Part shown: in pieces, positions 30,782 through 39,407 of the stretch | How positions within the stretch are numbered: the first letter of the stretch is position 1 | Layout: every line of letters begins with the position of its first letter | NCBI RefSeq assembly: GCF_013522705.1 | Contig: NZ_JAAMRE010000031.1 | Span: 1-64,000 of the forward strand | Length of the DNA: 64,000 nucleotides | Direction of reading: 5' to 3' | Source: Pseudomonas lurida | GTDB taxonomy: Bacteria > Pseudomonadota > Gammaproteobacteria > Pseudomonadales > Pseudomonadaceae | Notes under the pieces: generated by a model | What the model was told of the DNA's origin: nothing | Seen by the model: only the letters and a program-made list of their open reading frames with translations | Databases searched by the model: none | Program-made: the position numbers and the translations under genes

Positions 30782-32113
30782 TTACTTGACCACCGGTGCA
30801 GGACCTTCGGCCACGCCCAGGTCATCGAGTTCACGGGATTCGGAAATACCGGTACCGCCCGACGCCAGCTCGCTCTGCAGTTTATCGGTGTCCAGTTCCT
30901 TGACCCACTTGGCCACGACGATGGTAGCCACGGCGTTACCCACCAGGTTGGTCAGCGCACGGGCTTCGGACATGAAGCGGTCGATGCCCAGGATCAGCGC
31001 CAGACCGGCGACCGGCAGGTGGCCGACAGCCGACAGGGTCGCCGCCAGGACGATGAAGCCGCTGCCGGTCACGCCCGCAGCACCCTTGGAAGACAGCAGC
31101 AGCACCAGCAGCAGGGTGATCTGGTGGGTGATATCCATGTGGGTGTCGGTCGCTTGGGCGATGAACACGGCGGCCATGGTCAGGTAGATCGAGGTACCGT
31201 CGAGGTTGAAGGAGTAGCCGGTCGGGATCACCAGACCGACTACGGATTTCTTCGCGCCAAGACGCTCCATCTTGATCAGCATGCGTGGCAGCGCGGATTC
31301 GGAGGAGGACGTACCCAGAACGATCAGCAGCTCTTCACGGATGTAGCGGATCAATTTCAGCACGCTGAAACCGTGGGCGCGGCAGATGGCGCCCAGCACC
31401 ACGACCACAAACAGCACACAGGTGATGTAGAAGCAGATCATCAGCTGGCCCAGTTGCACCAGCGAACCCACACCGTAGGCACCGATGGTGAACGCCATGG
31501 CGCCCAGGGCACCGATCGGCGCGAGCTTCATGATCATATTGATGATGTTGAACATCACGTGGGCGAAGCGATCGATGAAGTCCAGCACCGGTTTGCCGTA
31601 GGCACCCAGGCGGTGCAGGGCAAAGCCGAAGATGACCGAGAACATCAATACTTGCAGGATGTCGCCGTTGGCGAAGGCGCCGACGATGGTGTTCGGGATG
31701 ACGTTGAGGATAAAGCCAACCACGCTCTGGTCTGCACCGGCGGTCACGTAGGCCGCGACTTTAGAAGCGTCCAGGGTGGCTACGTCGATGTGCATGCCGG
31801 CACCCGGCTGCACCACGTTCACCACCACCAGACCGATCAGCAGGGCAATCGTGGAGACGATTTCAAAGTAGAGCAGCGCGTAGCCGCCGGTCTTGCCCAC
31901 CGATTTCATGCTCTGCATGCCGGCGATGCCGCTGACAACGGTACAGAAGATGATCGGGGCGATGACCATTTTGATCAGTTTGATGAACCCGTCACCCAGT
32001 GGCTTGAGGGCCACGCCGGTCTGCGGGTAGAAGTGACCGAGCAAGATACCGATAACGATTGCAACGATCACCTGGAAATACAGGGATTTGTAGAGTGGCT
32101 GACGAGTCGTCAT
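30782..32113 (-). CDS. dctA: C4-dicarboxylate transporter DctA
   Basis: This 443-residue DAACS-family symporter imports succinate, fumarate and malate. It has the serine-rich motif [13 protein letters not shown], the [11 protein letters not shown] signature and the late motif with [13 protein letters not shown]. About eight membrane helices and two re-entrant hairpins are expected. The ATG at 32113 gives the family start [20 protein letters not shown] 15/15 sigma-54 promoter and two palindromic sites lie upstream, which fits control by a DctB-DctD system encoded elsewhere. Confidence 0.95.
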   Translation of the reverse strand: MTTRQPLYKSLYFQVIVAIVIGILLGHFYPQTGVALKPLGDGFIKLIKMVIAPIIFCTVVSGIAGMQSMKSVGKTGGYALLYFEIVSTIALLIGLVVVNVVQPGAGMHIDVATLDASKVAAYVTAGADQSVVGFILNVIPNTIVGAFANGDILQVLMFSVIFGFALHRLGAYGKPVLDFIDRFAHVMFNIINMIMKLAPIGALGAMAFTIGAYGVGSLVQLGQLMICFYITCVLFVVVVLGAICRAHGFSVLKLIRYIREELLIVLGTSSSESALPRMLIKMERLGAKKSVVGLVIPTGYSFNLDGTSIYLTMAAVFIAQATDTHMDITHQITLLLVLLLSSKGAAGVTGSGFIVLAATLSAVGHLPVAGLALILGIDRFMSEARALTNLVGNAVATIVVAKWVKELDTDKLQSELASGGTGISESRELDDLGVAEGPAPVVK

Positions 32114-32256
32114 TGCAAAATTCCTCAAACGTCCCGTGTGGCAAATATCCGCCATTGCCCACGACACTTGAATTGCGAACCCTCCTGCACTGGAGGGATT
32201 TGTTGTTTGTGAGGGCAGTGGGATAAATCTTTCACTGCCTTACCTGTCGACCTATC
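32114..32256 (-). promoter_or_regulatory. dctA leader with inverted repeats
   Basis: From the predicted start near 32245 to the dctA ATG the leader is about 130 bases. It contains GGCAGTG/CACTGCC and CCCTCC/GGAGGG inverted repeats (near 32213-32238 and 32180-32197) and a third GGCAAATATCCGCC-like sequence at 32140-32153. No coding sequence is seen. A regulatory role of the folding is a possibility only. Confidence 0.4.
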
Positions 32257-32271
32257 GCAAACGCCGTGCCA
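32257..32271 (-). promoter_or_regulatory. Sigma-54 promoter of dctA
   Basis: On the minus strand the sequence reads TGGCACGGCGTTTGC, a perfect fit to the -24/-12 consensus TGGCACG-N4-TTGC. The expected start of transcription is near 32245. Confidence 0.88.
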
Positions 32272-32348
32272 CTTTGCATAAATCCGCTGAAGGCCTTTAG
32301 ACACCGGGGCCGGCGGTTTCAAGCCGCCACCAACGCAGATCAATACGT

Positions 32349-32403
32349 GGCGGTTTTCCGCCGCACCGCTCTACAGTGCCCTGCAATTTGGCGGATATCC
32401 GCC
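32349..32403. promoter_or_regulatory. Tandem palindromic activator sites upstream of dctA
   Basis: GGCGGTTTTCCGCC at 32349-32362 and GGCGGATATCCGCC at 32390-32403 are two perfect palindromes of the same type, 41 bases centre to centre. They lie about 110 and 151 bases upstream of the predicted dctA start, the usual range for enhancer-binding proteins. They resemble rhizobial DctD sites (CGG-N4-CCG core), so DctD is the likely ligand. They also lie just upstream of the divergent AraC-type gene. Confidence 0.65.
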
Positions 32404-32460
32404 TTGCCGCGCCCGCCGGGCGGTGGCTACCATCCGCCACTCCATGGACGAGGGCCCCGC

Positions 32461-33459
32461 ATGCGTGAACGAACCATTGCCAGCCACTTTGCCCGCGCCG
32501 CTCTGGGGGGTGCGCGTCGGGCCGGTCATGACTATTCGGCCCTGCTGCAGCAGGTGGGCATCCCTCAGGAACTGTTGACCGAACCCCGCGCCCGCATCGC
32601 GCCGGAGCAATTTACCCGGCTGTTGCAAATGCTCTGGCTGGCGCTGGACGACGAATACCTGGGGTTCGCCGATGGCCCCAGCAAACGCGGCACCTTCGCC
32701 ATGATGTGCCACGCGTTGATCCACTGCCGCACCCTGGAGAAGGCTCTGGAACGCGGCTTACTGTTTTATAGCTTATTCCCGCAGGGCCCGCGTTGGCAGC
32801 TGACGCGCGAGGGCGAAATGGCGCGCCTGAGCCTGGACCATTCGCAACTCTGGGACCCGGACCACTTCCTCAGCGAGTGCCTGCTTGTGATCTGGCACCG
32901 CCTGGGCAGTTGGCTGATCGGCCAGCGTATCCGATTGCACCAGGCCACCTTCGCCTACCCCAGGCCGCCCCATGCCAGCGAATACGACCTGCTGTTCCCC
33001 TGCACCCAGGTGTTCGGTGCACCGCACAGCAGCCTGGTGTTTCCGGTGCGCTACCTGAGCCTGCCGTTGCTGCAGGACGAGCGCACCCTCAAGCATTTCC
33101 TCGCGCGCTCCCCGGCCGACCTGTTATCGCGCCCGGATGAAGGCGACAGCCTGAGCAGCCAGTTGCGCCGCCTGCTGAGCCGCGACCGCACGCCCTGGCC
33201 CGACCTGGAAGCGGTCGCCCAGCATCTGCATATCAGCCCGCAAACCCTGCGCCGGCACCTGCGCGAAGAAGGCACCAGTTTCCAGGCGCTCAAGGATGAA
33301 TTGCGGCGGGACATCGCCATCTACCACCTGGGGCGGGCGGATCTGTCCTTGCAGCAGATCGCCGAGCAGTTGGGTTTTTCAGAACCGTCGGCGTTTCATC
33401 GGGCGTTCAAGAAGTGGACGGGGCTGACACCGGGCGCCTATCGGGCGCAGGAGAGCTAG
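32461..33459 (+). CDS. AraC family transcriptional regulator
   Basis: This 332-residue regulator has an N-terminal Arabinose_bd-type effector domain and a C-terminal AraC DNA-binding domain with two helix-turn-helix units (VAQHLHISPQTLRRHLREEG and IAEQLGFSEPSAFHRAFKKW). It is of the OruR/ArgR-like group found in pseudomonads. The ATG at 32461 was chosen because the residues before it in the open frame are not family-like. The gene is divergent from dctA, but nothing in the sequence shows that it controls dctA. Confidence 0.9.
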   Translation: MRERTIASHFARAALGGARRAGHDYSALLQQVGIPQELLTEPRARIAPEQFTRLLQMLWLALDDEYLGFADGPSKRGTFAMMCHALIHCRTLEKALERGLLFYSLFPQGPRWQLTREGEMARLSLDHSQLWDPDHFLSECLLVIWHRLGSWLIGQRIRLHQATFAYPRPPHASEYDLLFPCTQVFGAPHSSLVFPVRYLSLPLLQDERTLKHFLARSPADLLSRPDEGDSLSSQLRRLLSRDRTPWPDLEAVAQHLHISPQTLRRHLREEGTSFQALKDELRRDIAIYHLGRADLSLQQIAEQLGFSEPSAFHRAFKKWTGLTPGAYRAQES

Positions 33460-33469
33460 CACTGCGTCA

Positions 33470-33524
33470 TGTGTGAGGACCTCATCGGGGGCTTGCTATG
33501 GTGAGCGGGCTTGCCCCGTGCATG
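33470..33524. repeat. Degenerate REP-like sequence
   Basis: The stretch contains ATCGGGGGCTTGC and GCGGGCTTGCCCCG, remnants of the REP class seen elsewhere in the window, in the gap between the convergent AraC-type gene and phoQ. Confidence 0.5.
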
Positions 33525-33544
33525 GCCAGCCCAGCCACTGAAGA

Positions 33545-34891
33545 TCACACGGCGGGGAAGTGAATCCTGAACGCCGCGCCGCCCAGGGGTGAATCGTCCA
33601 GGGTCAGCCGCGCACCGTAGCTTTCGATAATGTCCTTGACCACCGCCAGGCCGATGCCCTGCCCAGGATGCTGGCGGTCCAGGCGCTCTCCGCGTTGCAG
33701 GATGCGCGCCCGCTGGTCCGGCGGCACACCGGGGCCATCGTCTTCGATGCACAGTTCCGTGCCGTCTTCGTTTTCGATCAGGCTGATGCGCACCTGGCTC
33801 AGGCACAGGCGGTAGGCGTTCTCCAACAGATTGCCGAGCAACTCGAGCAAGGCCCCCTTCTCGATGGGCACGTCGCACGCCTGGGGCAACTGGAAGGAGA
33901 CCGTCACTGCTTTGTCGCGGTACACCTTGCCCAATGTGTCGCACAGGCTCTGGACCACCGGTTCCAGGCGCACCTGATGGCGCACCAGGCCGCTCTTGCG
34001 CAGGCTGGCACGCTGCAGCTGGTAGCTGATCTGCTGGCTCATGCGTTCGATCTGCGTTTGCAGTACCCGGGCCTGATCGCGGTCTTCTGGGCGCTGGGCC
34101 ATGTCTTCGCTCACACCCTGCAACACCGCGAGCGGGGTTTTCAGGCTGTGAGCCAGGTCGTCGAGGGAATCGCGGTAACGCGTGCGTTGTTCGCGCTCGC
34201 TGTGCAACAAACGGTTCAGGGAACCGGTCAGACGCAGCAGTTCGCGGGGATGCTGTTCGGACAGGCTTTCGCGGGTACCGCCTTCGATCTGGTCCAGTTC
34301 CTGGCTCAACCGCCGCAACGCCTGCAGGCCCCAGGTCAGGCCCAGCCACAGCAGAGTCAGCAGCACCAGCAACGCCGCGCCGAAGCCCAGGTAGAGGTTT
34401 TCGCGCAGACCTTCGAGGGTCAACTGGTATTCGCGCACCGGTTGTAGGGCGACGATACTGAATGCCGCGCTCTTGCCGCCGAGCAGCTTGACCTCGACGT
34501 CATACACGAAGAATTCCTGGCCATTGGCCTCGCGAATCCTTGCAAACTCGTTGCCGCGCCCGTCATAGCGCGGTTTGTAATTGATGTTTTCTTCGCGGGT
34601 CGCGCGCGAGCGCCACACCAGGTGCCCTTCGCGGTCGTAGATATAACCCAGCAGCCGGCTGTCGGCGAGGTTGAAGCGTTCATCCGGCAGTTGCGCCGGC
34701 ATCAGCAAGTGGTTGTTTTCCACCCGCGCGGCGGAGATCAGCGTGGTCACATCCGACGCCAGGCGCTGCTCGATGGAATCCTGCAACGCCAGGCTGAACG
34801 CACCTTGCATCGCCGGCAGCAGGCCGAGCATAAACAGCACGGCCAGGGTGGCGGCCGCCAGCATCAGTCTCACACGTAACGAGCGAATCAA
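33545..34891 (-). CDS. phoQ: Sensor histidine kinase PhoQ
   Basis: This 448-residue kinase has two membrane helices (about residues 8-28 and 165-190) around a periplasmic sensor domain, then a HAMP-like linker, an H-box with H248 (DLAHSLKTPLAVLQGV), and ATP-binding motifs DDGPGVPPD and GQGIGLAVVKDI. It pairs with PhoP, whose stop codon overlaps its start as ATGA. PhoQ senses low magnesium and cationic peptides in the studied species. The name rests on the very PhoP-like partner. Confidence 0.9.
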   Translation of the reverse strand: MIRSLRVRLMLAAATLAVLFMLGLLPAMQGAFSLALQDSIEQRLASDVTTLISAARVENNHLLMPAQLPDERFNLADSRLLGYIYDREGHLVWRSRATREENINYKPRYDGRGNEFARIREANGQEFFVYDVEVKLLGGKSAAFSIVALQPVREYQLTLEGLRENLYLGFGAALLVLLTLLWLGLTWGLQALRRLSQELDQIEGGTRESLSEQHPRELLRLTGSLNRLLHSEREQRTRYRDSLDDLAHSLKTPLAVLQGVSEDMAQRPEDRDQARVLQTQIERMSQQISYQLQRASLRKSGLVRHQVRLEPVVQSLCDTLGKVYRDKAVTVSFQLPQACDVPIEKGALLELLGNLLENAYRLCLSQVRISLIENEDGTELCIEDDGPGVPPDQRARILQRGERLDRQHPGQGIGLAVVKDIIESYGARLTLDDSPLGGAAFRIHFPAV

Positions 34892-35565
34892 CGGCAGCGC
34901 TCATTAAACAGATAGCCCAGGCCACGCACGGTGTCGATCGGCTTGAACCCGGCCGGGCCTTCCAGTTTGCGGCGCAGACGACCGACCAGCACTTCGATGA
35001 CATTCGGGTCGCGCTCGTCATCATCCGGGTAGAGCTGTTCCATCAGGCGGTCCTTGGCGACCACTTGCTGGTGATGGCGCATCAGGTATTCGAGGATGCG
35101 GTATTCGTAGGCGGTCAGCGCCAAGGGCTGTTCGTCGAGGGACGCCTGCTTGCGGTTGATGTCCAGCAGCAACGGCCCGGCGACGATGGTGGACTGGGTA
35201 AACCCGCTGGAGCGGCGCAACAGTGCGTTCATGCGGGCTTCCAACTCTTCGAACTGGAACGGCTTGACCACATAGTCGTCGGCGCCGGCGGCCAGGCCTT
35301 CGACCTTGTCCTGCCAGTTGCCGCGCGCGGTGAGGATCAGAATCGGGAACGTCTTGCCCTTGGCGCGCAACTGGCGGATCAGGTCCAGGCCGCCCATGCC
35401 CGGCAGGCCCAGGTCGACGATGGCCAGGTCGTGATTGAACTGGCCGGTCTGGTACAAGGCCTCCTCGGCATTGGCCACGGCCTCAACCACATGGCCGCTG
35501 TCGGTCAGGCGGGTAAACAGGTGATGGCGCAGCAGCGCCTCATCTTCCACCACCAGCAATTTCAT
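34888..35565 (-). CDS. phoP: Response regulator PhoP
   Basis: This 225-residue OmpR-type regulator opens MKLLVVEDEALLRHHLFTRL, has the phosphoacceptor D51 in AIVDLGLPGMGGLDL, and a winged-helix effector domain ending VDTVRGLGYLF-like (IDTVRGLGYLFNERCR). The whole chain is close to P. aeruginosa PhoP as I know it. The ATG at 35565 follows GGAGAG. A small secreted-protein gene lies 18 bases upstream and is probably co-transcribed, in the place that oprH holds in P. aeruginosa. Confidence 0.95.
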   Translation of the reverse strand: MKLLVVEDEALLRHHLFTRLTDSGHVVEAVANAEEALYQTGQFNHDLAIVDLGLPGMGGLDLIRQLRAKGKTFPILILTARGNWQDKVEGLAAGADDYVVKPFQFEELEARMNALLRRSSGFTQSTIVAGPLLLDINRKQASLDEQPLALTAYEYRILEYLMRHHQQVVAKDRLMEQLYPDDDERDPNVIEVLVGRLRRKLEGPAGFKPIDTVRGLGYLFNERCR

Positions 35566-35583
35566 AGGGCTCTCCAAAGCGTA

Positions 35584-35892
35584 TCAACTGTCCGACTGGG
35601 TGACATCATAGCGGCCCTGCAGGTCTTGCGGGCGCAGTTTGATGCCATTGAATTGACCGGTCAGCTGCGCATAACCGACGCGGTAGGCTGGCTGCGGGGT
35701 CGTCGCGCCCAAGGCCTGGCCCCACGGCGAGGTCTGGCTGCCCGCTTCTTCGAAGCTCACACGATGGATCAGGTTACTGGGCTTTCTGGTTTTCTCCCTG
35801 CCGAATTCGGCGAAGGCGCCCTCCGACGCCTGCGCTCCGGCAGCGGCACTCAGCAGGGTCAAGGCCAGCATCAGCTTTTTGATCGCAGTCAT
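35584..35892 (-). CDS. Small secreted protein in the phoPQ operon
   Basis: This 102-residue protein has a signal peptide (MTAIKKLMLALTLLSAAAGA, cleavage near AQA at residues 20-22). The mature part of about 80 residues includes KTRKPSNLIHRVSFEEAGSQ and no cysteine. I do not recognise a characterised family. It precedes phoP by 18 bases and follows four CTGAAC repeats, so it is likely the first gene of a PhoP-controlled operon. Its place suggests a periplasmic or envelope role in the PhoPQ response. Confidence 0.82.
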   Translation of the reverse strand: MTAIKKLMLALTLLSAAAGAQASEGAFAEFGREKTRKPSNLIHRVSFEEAGSQTSPWGQALGATTPQPAYRVGYAQLTGQFNGIKLRPQDLQGRYDVTQSDS

Positions 35893-35942
35893 GGTGTTAC
35901 CTCATACGCGTTTGGCTGTCCGGCCAGACTACGCAGGCGCCC

Positions 35943-35981
35943 CTGAACTCCCCCTGAACAGGCTCTGAACCTGGCCTGAAC
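35943..35981. promoter_or_regulatory. Four tandem CTGAAC repeats on an 11-bp pitch (candidate PhoP boxes)
   Basis: CTGAAC occurs at 35943, 35954, 35965 and 35976, each 11 bases from the next (GTTCAG-N5-GTTCAG on the minus strand). OmpR/PhoB-family regulators bind direct repeats spaced one helical turn apart. The array lies 51 to 89 bases upstream of the small-protein-phoP-phoQ operon and between it and pcpS, so autoregulation by PhoP is the natural reading. Confidence 0.75.
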
Positions 35982-36028
35982 CGGCGCGGGCTATCCTGTG
36001 AGACGGCAACTGGGCAAAATACCGCCCC

Positions 36029-36754
36029 ATGAATCTCCTACCCGCTTGCTGCACTCCGCTCGACGCCCGCTGGCCCCTGCCCGATCCACTGGCGGGCACG
36101 GTGTTGCTCAGCACCCGTTTCGATCCCGCGATGCTGGCGGTGGACGATTTTCAACGCTGCGCCGTGCCGCCACCGGCGAGCATCCAGCGTTCGGTCGCCA
36201 AGCGTCAGGCCGAATTCCTGGCCGGCCGCGTGTGCGCCCGCGCCGCCCTGCACCAGCTCGGTCATCCCGATTGCATCCCGGCGATCGGCGCAGATCGCGC
36301 GCCGGTTTGGCCCCCCTCTATCAGCGGTTCCATCACCCACAGCACCGGGCACGCCGCCGCAATTGTCGGGCACACGGCGCAATGGCGCGGCCTGGGCATG
36401 GACCTGGAAAATTTGCTGAGTGCCGAACGGGCGCAACGCCTGGCCGGGGAGATTCTGACCGCCGATGAACAGCAACGCATGGCCAGACTCAAGCCAGAGC
36501 AGGTCGCGCTGCTGGTGACACTGACGTTTTCGCTCAAGGAAAGCCTGTTCAAGGCGCTCTACCCGCTCGTGCACAAGCGCTTTTACTTTGAGCATGCCGA
36601 GCTGCTGGAGTGGTCTGACACAGGCCATGCACGCCTGCGGTTGCTCACGGACCTGTCCCACGAATGGTGCCAGGGTACGGAGCTGCAAGGCCAGTTCGCA
36701 CTGGACGACGGTCAGTTGCTGAGCCTGGTGGCCGTGCAGGCCCAGGCGTGCTGA
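36029..36754 (+). CDS. pcpS: 4'-phosphopantetheinyl transferase (PcpS/EntD type)
   Basis: This 241-residue enzyme transfers phosphopantetheine from coenzyme A to carrier proteins. It has the magnesium site GMDLEN (D125, E127), the WxxKES-type motif FSLKESLFKALYP (K170, E171), and an SITHSTGHAAAI segment. It resembles PcpS, the only such enzyme of P. aeruginosa, which serves both fatty-acid and secondary-metabolite carriers. Its likely core substrate AcpP is encoded at 17694. Confidence 0.92.
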   Translation: MNLLPACCTPLDARWPLPDPLAGTVLLSTRFDPAMLAVDDFQRCAVPPPASIQRSVAKRQAEFLAGRVCARAALHQLGHPDCIPAIGADRAPVWPPSISGSITHSTGHAAAIVGHTAQWRGLGMDLENLLSAERAQRLAGEILTADEQQRMARLKPEQVALLVTLTFSLKESLFKALYPLVHKRFYFEHAELLEWSDTGHARLRLLTDLSHEWCQGTELQGQFALDDGQLLSLVAVQAQAC

Positions 36755-38371
36755 TCAGTGCGCGTGCTTATCCTGGTCCCTCGGCCAGCTCAGGCTGAAA
36801 CACGCGCCGCCCAGGTTGTTGCTTTTGCTGATCAACGCTCGCCCGCCGTGCCAATAAATGATGCGCCGCACGATCGACAAGCCCAGCCCATGCCCGCCGG
36901 AAGCGCGGGTGCGGCTGTCGTCCAGGCGCAGGAACGGCGTGAAGATGCGCTCCCAGGCGCTTTCCGGTACGCCGGGGCCGTCATCTTCCACGTCGATACG
37001 GCAGCGTACCTGCCCCACCTGATAACTGATCAACACTTGGCTGCGGGCGTGACGCATGGCGTTGGTCACCAGATTCTGCAGCGCGCGGTGCAGGTAGCGC
37101 GGCTCGGCATCGACCCGGGCGCCGTCCCAAACGGCCGATGACAGGCAAATGCCGCGACTGACGACGATAGTCGGGCGCAGTGGCGATAATTCGCCGATCA
37201 CCTGATCGAGCAGCCCATCCAGGTCCACGCGCTGGAAATTCAGCTCCGGCGACCCCTGCTCCAGTCGCGCGTAGGTCAGCATTTCATCCACCAGGCCGTC
37301 CAGATCCTGGATATCACTGTCCATGCCCTCCAGGTATTTGCGGCGCGCTTCAGACGTAGCGGCCTCGCCAAGCATCTCCAGGCCAAAGCGCAGGCGCGCC
37401 ACCGGCGTGCGCAGCTCATGGGACACCGCACGCACCAGTTCGCGCTGGATCGCCAGCAACTGCTGCAAGTGCTCGGCCATGCCATTAAAGGCCGCCGCCA
37501 GACGCCCGACCGAGTCCGCGCCCCGGGCCGGCACACGCACATGCAGGTTGCCCTTGGCGATACGCGTGGCGGCGGCTTCCAACCCTTTGAGCCGACGTTC
37601 CAGCTGGCGCACCAGGAAATACACGATCAGGCCGATCAGGGTCAGGCCGATCAAGGCGATCAGGATCAGCCATTGCGCCGGATACGGGTTCATCTGGTAC
37701 AGCGGGCCGATCTCCAACACCCACGGCGTGCCGACCATGCCGGCAAACACACGGATCGAGTCGCCGCCCTTGCCCAGCGCCATCACCGTATCGCCCTCGG
37801 AGACGCGCCGGCGCTGGTCGTCATCCATGTCGGCCTGGTCCAGGGTCATCAGGCGCATGTCGAAGCCAAAGCCTTTGGTCTCCTTTATAGCCGCCAGCCG
37901 TTGAGGCTGTTCCGCCACGGGATAGCGCACCAGTTCGTCGGACAGCAGGTAAATCGTCGCGCGCGCCAACTGTTCGCTGATTTGCTGCACTTCGCCGGTC
38001 AGTACCAGTTGTTCCTGCTCGCTGACTAACCGCACCACCCGCGCCGCATGCGGGCCGGTCTGTTGCACCAGCACCTGGCCGCGCTGCAGGCTGGTGCGCT
38101 GGCCCAGGTCCAGGCGGGCGTCGGCGAAGGTGCGCAACTCCAGCGGTATGCCGAGTAAACGCTCCCACACCGCCAGGGCGCGCTGGCGTTCGATGCGGTT
38201 CATGGGCTGAAGGTTGTCGCCCATCAGGGCAAATGTGCCGTGGGCCAGGCGCTCGCGGTATTGGTCGCTGCGCACCTCGTTGAGCAGGTGCAAGGCAAGC
38301 ACGCCGAGCAGCGCCACCAGGATCAGTGCGGCACACATACCGCCATAGATGCGCAGGAAGATTGAGTTCAC
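36755..38371 (-). CDS. Sensor histidine kinase (RstB-like)
   Basis: This 538-residue kinase has two membrane helices (about residues 7-28 and 228-248), a periplasmic domain of about 200 residues, a HAMP domain (RLKGLEAAATRIAKGNLHVR), the H-box with H318 (VRAVSHELRTPVARL), and catalytic motifs DDGPGVPES and GGHGLGLSIVRRI. It overlaps its response regulator as ATGA. The order kinase, regulator, nrdA matches PA1158-PA1157-PA1156. The signal is unknown. Confidence 0.9.
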   Translation of the reverse strand: MNSIFLRIYGGMCAALILVALLGVLALHLLNEVRSDQYRERLAHGTFALMGDNLQPMNRIERQRALAVWERLLGIPLELRTFADARLDLGQRTSLQRGQVLVQQTGPHAARVVRLVSEQEQLVLTGEVQQISEQLARATIYLLSDELVRYPVAEQPQRLAAIKETKGFGFDMRLMTLDQADMDDDQRRRVSEGDTVMALGKGGDSIRVFAGMVGTPWVLEIGPLYQMNPYPAQWLILIALIGLTLIGLIVYFLVRQLERRLKGLEAAATRIAKGNLHVRVPARGADSVGRLAAAFNGMAEHLQQLLAIQRELVRAVSHELRTPVARLRFGLEMLGEAATSEARRKYLEGMDSDIQDLDGLVDEMLTYARLEQGSPELNFQRVDLDGLLDQVIGELSPLRPTIVVSRGICLSSAVWDGARVDAEPRYLHRALQNLVTNAMRHARSQVLISYQVGQVRCRIDVEDDGPGVPESAWERIFTPFLRLDDSRTRASGGHGLGLSIVRRIIYWHGGRALISKSNNLGGACFSLSWPRDQDKHAH

Positions 38372-39093
38372 AGCTGCAGGTCGACGGCGGCTTCGGGGAC
38401 GAACAGGTAGCCTTTGCTGCGGATGGTCTTGATCAGGCGCGGGTGGATCGGGTCGTCACCGATTTTAGGGCGAATGCGCGAGATGCGCACATCAATGGAG
38501 CGGTCCTGACCGTCGTAGCCGACGCCGCGCAGGGCGATAAAGATTTCTTCGCGGGACAGAATGCGCCCGGCATTCGCGACCAATAGCCACAGCAGGTCGA
38601 ATTCGGCGCTGGTCAGTTCGATACCGGCGTCATGCAGCCACGCCTCACGCAACGCGCTGTCCACCACCAGCGGGCCGAATTGCAGGCGCCGCTCAAGCGC
38701 CAAGGCCTGCGCTTGCGCCGGCTCGCTGCGGCGCAACAGCGCCTGGATCCGTGCCAGCAGCAGGCGCGGGCGTACCGGTTTGCACACATAATCGTCGGCC
38801 CCCAGGTCCAGGCCCAGCACCTGGTCCATATCGTCGGTGCGCGCGGTGAGCATCAGGATGACGCCGTCGTAGCGCTCACGCACCTTGCGACAGATGCTCA
38901 GGCCGTCTTCGCCGGGCAGCATCAGGTCGAGGATCACCAGGTCCGGCTGCTCGCGGATGATGCGCTCAGCCGCCAGCGCCCCATTGCCTTCCACTGCGAC
39001 CCGCAGACCGTTGCTTTGCAGGTAATCGCGCGTCAGCTCGGCCAGTCGCTCGTCGTCCTCGACGATCAGTATGTGCCAGGCGTCGTGCTCCAT
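38368..39093 (-). CDS. OmpR family response regulator (RstA-like)
   Basis: This 241-residue regulator has a receiver domain with phosphoacceptor D56 (LVILDLMLPGEDGLS) and a winged-helix effector domain ending with DVRISRIRPKIGDDPIHPRL and KTIRSKGYLF. It is transcribed away from nrdA. Target genes cannot be read from the sequence. Its sensor follows with a 4-base overlap. Confidence 0.92.
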   Translation of the reverse strand: MEHDAWHILIVEDDERLAELTRDYLQSNGLRVAVEGNGALAAERIIREQPDLVILDLMLPGEDGLSICRKVRERYDGVILMLTARTDDMDQVLGLDLGADDYVCKPVRPRLLLARIQALLRRSEPAQAQALALERRLQFGPLVVDSALREAWLHDAGIELTSAEFDLLWLLVANAGRILSREEIFIALRGVGYDGQDRSIDVRISRIRPKIGDDPIHPRLIKTIRSKGYLFVPEAAVDLQL

Positions 39094-39270
39094 CAGCTAC
39101 CTCGGTTGTATTTATTATTGGAGCGAGCGCGCTCGCGAAAAGCCCAGAGGCCCGCAAGCACGCGCCTTAAGTTGTCATGTGGCGCGGACAAACTAGCGCC
39201 GATTGTAGCCATGGGCCAGCCCTCAAACACAAGGCGGGAAATCCATTCGGTGATCGTGTTTTTTTGTGAT

Positions 39271-39308
39271 AGGGTTCGCGCCCTTCGAAAAGGGCACCCT
39301 GGTTTTTT
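39271..39308 (+). terminator. Orphan terminator-like hairpin upstream of nrdA
   Basis: AGGGT...GCCCTT-CGAA-AAGGGC-ACCCT folds into a strong bulged stem with a CGAA tetraloop, followed by GGTTTTTT on the plus strand. No plus-strand gene precedes it, so it would end a short leader transcript or small RNA. Confidence 0.6.
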
Positions 39309-39398
39309 GGACGAAACATTTCATGACAAACGGTCCGACGCAGTGGTAACGCGGCCTACAAGACCATTGCACCTTTCATACACATTTTACCCACAGCG

Positions 39399-39407
39399 TT
39401 ATCCACA
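39399..39407 (+). promoter_or_regulatory. DnaA box upstream of nrdA
   Basis: TTATCCACA matches the strong DnaA box consensus exactly, with a near-match TTTACCCACA 13 bases upstream. It lies 282 bases before the nrdA start codon. Confidence 0.6.

Noticed and set aside
32266-32460. Upstream extension of the AraC-type regulator frame
   Set aside because: This stretch contains the dctA promoter and palindromic sites, and its translation has no family similarity.
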